The position numbers were made by a program, and so were the translations under genes. Of a stretch of DNA of 64,000 nucleotides, positions 61,130-64,000 are shown in pieces. Position 1 is the first letter of the stretch. Every line of letters starts with the position of its first letter. Below the pieces are notes generated by a model that saw only the letters and a list, made by a program, of their open reading frames with translations, did no database searches and was not told the origin of the DNA. Source of the DNA: Xestospongia muta (taxonomy: Eukaryota; Porifera; Demospongiae; Haplosclerida; Petrosiidae); NCBI GenBank assembly GCA_963693285.1, contig OY848921.1:5203497-5267496 (forward strand). Direction: 5' to 3'.

Positions 61130-62219
61130 GGGTTGTATATAATATGTATATAGAATATAGTAATAGACAGACATATGATTTTGAAAGAGTAAAGTCCCTC
61201 AAAAGTTTTTGGTGTTTGGTATATCTCAAGCTCGATATGAAACAGCATATGAAATGTCTAATGTTGACATGTAAGATATCCAGTACATGTTAGTTACTGT
61301 TGATTCATATAGGGAATCAATTGAAGATAAAAAGAGTGAAGATGCCAACTAGAAAGTCATTACACAAGCATCTTCATTTAATTGAGGAACCATAATGTTG
61401 ATGATATCTAGTTCATATAGACTTTGTATTTACTTAATGACACTCAATATTGAACACCAACCACTTTATATCAATCATGTCAGCAATTGTGAATTGTTGT
61501 ATTCTTCAGATAACTTTACAATAATGAAACAACCAAGCGTTAAACTGACTGTAAACTACAATACAGCACTATTCATATACAAAACATCATGTGCACAAAC
61601 TAATACATATTCAACATAGAAATACAACATGAATGAAATCAAGTTTTTAATAATTCCAAATATTATTACTTCCATATACTGTGTGTGTTAGAAATTAGTC
61701 TAATATTTTTAGTATTTACATTTATCTCAGTTTGTCAAGTAACTGCATCAAAGTCACTTTAATAAGTACATTTGGAAATATCTAATTGTGTAGTTTACCT
61801 AGGATAGAAAAACAAGGACAAATAGGATATGGTTGTTGTCATCCAGGATAGTACCAGTATATTCTGAAGGTATTAGGACACCAAAAATAATCAGATGCAA
61901 GGGGCTCACATGTAACCATGGTGTGGTCATCCCAGGATAGTACCAGGGTATGCTGAGGTACATTGGACACCTGGGATACTCTGACATAATGGACCCACAT
62001 ATCCTTATACCAGTATAATCCAAGGATAGACTAGATATTCTATTTTGGACTCCTATTACATTTATTGTGTGGTCATTCCAGGATAGTCCCAAGTTGACGT
62101 GTGGTACATGTACTTAGAACTCTTAGATTACTCAGATGCAATCATTCAATACTTTCTTATCCCAGGATCATTACTAATACAGTCTGAGATCTTTTGGACT
62201 CAGGAACACTCACTGGATT
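61130..62219 (+). repeat. 1.09-kb direct duplication, unit 2
   Basis: Second unit of the duplication. The left flank is unrelated to that of unit 1, where the LINE sits. The right flank also diverges immediately after 'cactcactggatt'. Confidence 0.92.
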
Positions 62220-62409
62220 CATGTTTGTCATTGAATAGTTTGAGGTTGGCCTTAGACAAAACTAGGATCACATATGTTTCCTTTAACAGTTATTTTAAGT
62301 GAAAGTACTTAGGACATTGAAAATAGGATAGAAAACATCCTGTGGGGCCATTGGACATCACTCTTGAAAACTGGAGATGTACTAGAGATAATCTAACATA
62401 ATAGCAAAG

Positions 62410-62640
62410 TATACAATGAAACTAGCTTGCATGAAATAATTATTAAACATTAATCAGCTGCATCCATTGTTGTATTACTTGTGTGGTAAAGGCTAATAAA
62501 ATTTAATGCTATTGGTTCAATAAAAAGGACCAAGCAAATCCTTAGATCTTTCTGCCTATTATCATAGACATCTGTATCTGGTTTCTCTAGACTTCGAAGC
62601 TAACGAAAAGTTACTGTTGCCAGACGTACTCATGCATACC
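62410..62640. repeat. Dispersed segment related to 23.3 and 24.1 kb
   Basis: It shares 'agcttgcatgaaataattatta', 'aggctaataaa' and 'ggttcaataaa'-type blocks with 23285-23460, and 'agatctttctgcctattatca' through 'actgttgcca' with 24105-24180. The order is the same and the roughly 630 bp that lie between them at 23-24 kb are missing here. Confidence 0.5.
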
Positions 62641-62955
62641 TGCAAACAAACACAAGATAGCCGCATCCTAAGAAGGAGGTGTAACACAATAAATGACCAC
62701 ACCTCTTTCATACAGGCAGGATAGTAGAGTCGAGAGATGTATCATTAGTAAGTACAAAACCATCATCATATTACATATTCAATAATTCTACTGAATGATA
62801 TTATTACTATTACAGTTTACCAACACTACAGTGACATTTAATATTAAACATCCAGACTTATTTTATATGAAAACTGGTATTTAGCCATAGAATTTGCAGC
62901 ATTTCAAAATTCCTAGAATTTATAATAAAAATGGAATTAAGTTTAGTCAACTTAC

Positions 62956-64000
62956 TTTTTTGGGAGAATTTAAGGCTGTTCTTGCTTATGAGCAGTCATT
63001 TCATTGTCATAACTATGATTACATGGAATTTCATAAGGCTTTGGCTCTAATTTTATATGTTCACTATAGTATAATATTATATGTACAATGTATATCATCA
63101 TTGTATATGACTGATTTACCTTCCTTTCAAAGGAGGGGGAACAAGAGGAAGTGGTTTCTTTTGAGCTGTCATGTCTTTGCCATAACCATAATTGCATGGA
63201 AGTTCTATATCTGAGGTTCTATGTTCACTATAGTATATGTACAGTGTATACCATCATTGTATATGACTAGTTTACCTTGGTTTCTTAGGAGGAGGAATTG
63301 GCTTACTTTGAGTTATTGTGCCTTTTCCATAACCATAATTGTATGGAAGTTCTATATCTGAGGTTCTATGCTCACTATAGTATATGTACAGTGTATATCA
63401 TCATTGTATATGACTGGTTTACCTTGCTTTCTTAAGAGGAGGAACTGGAGGAGGAACAGGAGGAATTGGTTTCATTTGGGGACTCTGATGTGTACTATAA
63501 TTATAGTATATATATATACAGTATATATCATCATTGTATATGACTGGTTTACCTTGCTTTCTTAGGAGAGGGAACAGGAGGAATTGGCATATTTTGAGTT
63601 ATTGTACTATTGCCATAACCACAATTGTATGTAAGTATTATATCTGAGGTTCTATGTTCACTATAGTATATGTACAGTGTATATCATCATTGTATATGAC
63701 TGGTTTACCTTGTTTTTTTAAGAGGAGGAACTGGAGGAGGAACAGGAGGAGGAAGAGGAGGAATTGGTTTTGTTTGGGCACTCTGACGTGTACTATAATT
63801 ATATAGTGACCCCAAACATTTCTAAAGACAACATGAGAGTTGATACACTTGCCTTGTTTTTGTAGCAGTAGTAGCTATACTTGTACAACTGCTTTCCTTT
63901 ATTTTTCCTTGACCTAATTCTTTAGGGATCAGTGGCCTACATTGAAATGACAATATACATACAATTTTTATTTACAATACTCAAAATGCTGAAAAAAAAT
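62956..64000 (-). CDS. Receptor-like membrane protein, copy C (cytoplasmic tail only)
   Basis: Minus-strand exons match the tail of copies A and B and continue beyond the right edge. The terminal exon region starts at 62956 (donor-like gtaagt kept). Repeat exons include 63120-63227 (108 nt; EHRTSDIELPCNYGYGKDM, then KPLPLVPPP) and 63276-63374 (99 nt; LPYNYGYGKGTITQ, PIPPP). Proline-only modules start near 63421 and 63709, another Tyr module near 63551, and the exon next to the conserved GC donor lies at about 63854-63942. Tyr-bearing and proline-only modules alternate, unlike copy A. The gene body lies outside the window, so this is a partial call. Confidence 0.72.

Overview
The window looks like animal nuclear DNA, most likely from a sponge (a demosponge of the Amphimedon type). 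This is inferred from the strong A+T bias, very short GT-AG introns (38-60 nt in several genes), animal-specific domain combinations (EMI/EGF/fibronectin III receptor; RRM/KH/macro/WWE/PARP) and a heavy load of decayed animal-type transposons. No bacterial operons, tRNA, rRNA or CRISPR array were seen.

Layout. (1) 0-1.4 kb: the 3' end of a PARP14-like ADP-ribosyltransferase gene that lacks the macro domain. (2) 1.4-14 kb: a transposon graveyard. It holds a stop-ridden small pseudogene, a broken MULE-type transposase gene with C2H2, DDE, SWIM and CXXC modules, a broken cysteine-rich (CXC-like) gene, a GC-rich hairpin inside a pyrimidine-rich spliced-looking locus, short tandem duplications, a MITE-like element and a possible small acidic gene. 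(3) 14.3-21.6 kb: a complete five-exon gene for a 2,068-residue protein with five RRMs, a KH-like region, macro, WWE and PARP catalytic domain. It is the full-length tandem paralogue of (1). (4) 22-27 kb: remnants on the minus strand, including an RRM exon, and mostly non-coding DNA. (5) 27.5-39 kb and 45-54.2 kb: two copies of a segmental duplication. Each carries a minus-strand gene for a type I membrane protein (signal peptide, EMI-like, EGF array, fibronectin III, transmembrane segment, cytoplasmic tail of repeated Tyr/Pro modules). Copy A can be assembled into 28 exons in one unbroken frame (about 1,249 residues); copy B has 20 exons. The tail of a third copy runs off the right edge (62.95-64 kb). 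(6) 39-45 kb, between the duplicates: a gene made of 13 tandem copies of a 116-bp exon-plus-intron unit, then a decayed MULE transposase. (7) 54.2-62.9 kb: a small gene with a frameshift, a dead Ty3/gypsy fragment, a dead LINE fragment and a 1.09-kb direct duplication.

The recurring theme is amplification of small symmetric exon-intron units. There are 171-bp cytoplasmic-tail units (phase 2), about 150-bp EGF units (phase 1) and 116-bp acidic-peptide units (phase 1). Because each exon has matching phases at both ends, copy number can change without breaking the frame, and the receptor paralogues do differ in EGF and tail module number. The PARP genes are probably RNA- and ADP-ribose-linked mono-ADP-ribosyltransferases. 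The receptors are probably adhesion or signalling proteins that recruit SH2/SH3/WW partners. Both functional statements are inferences.
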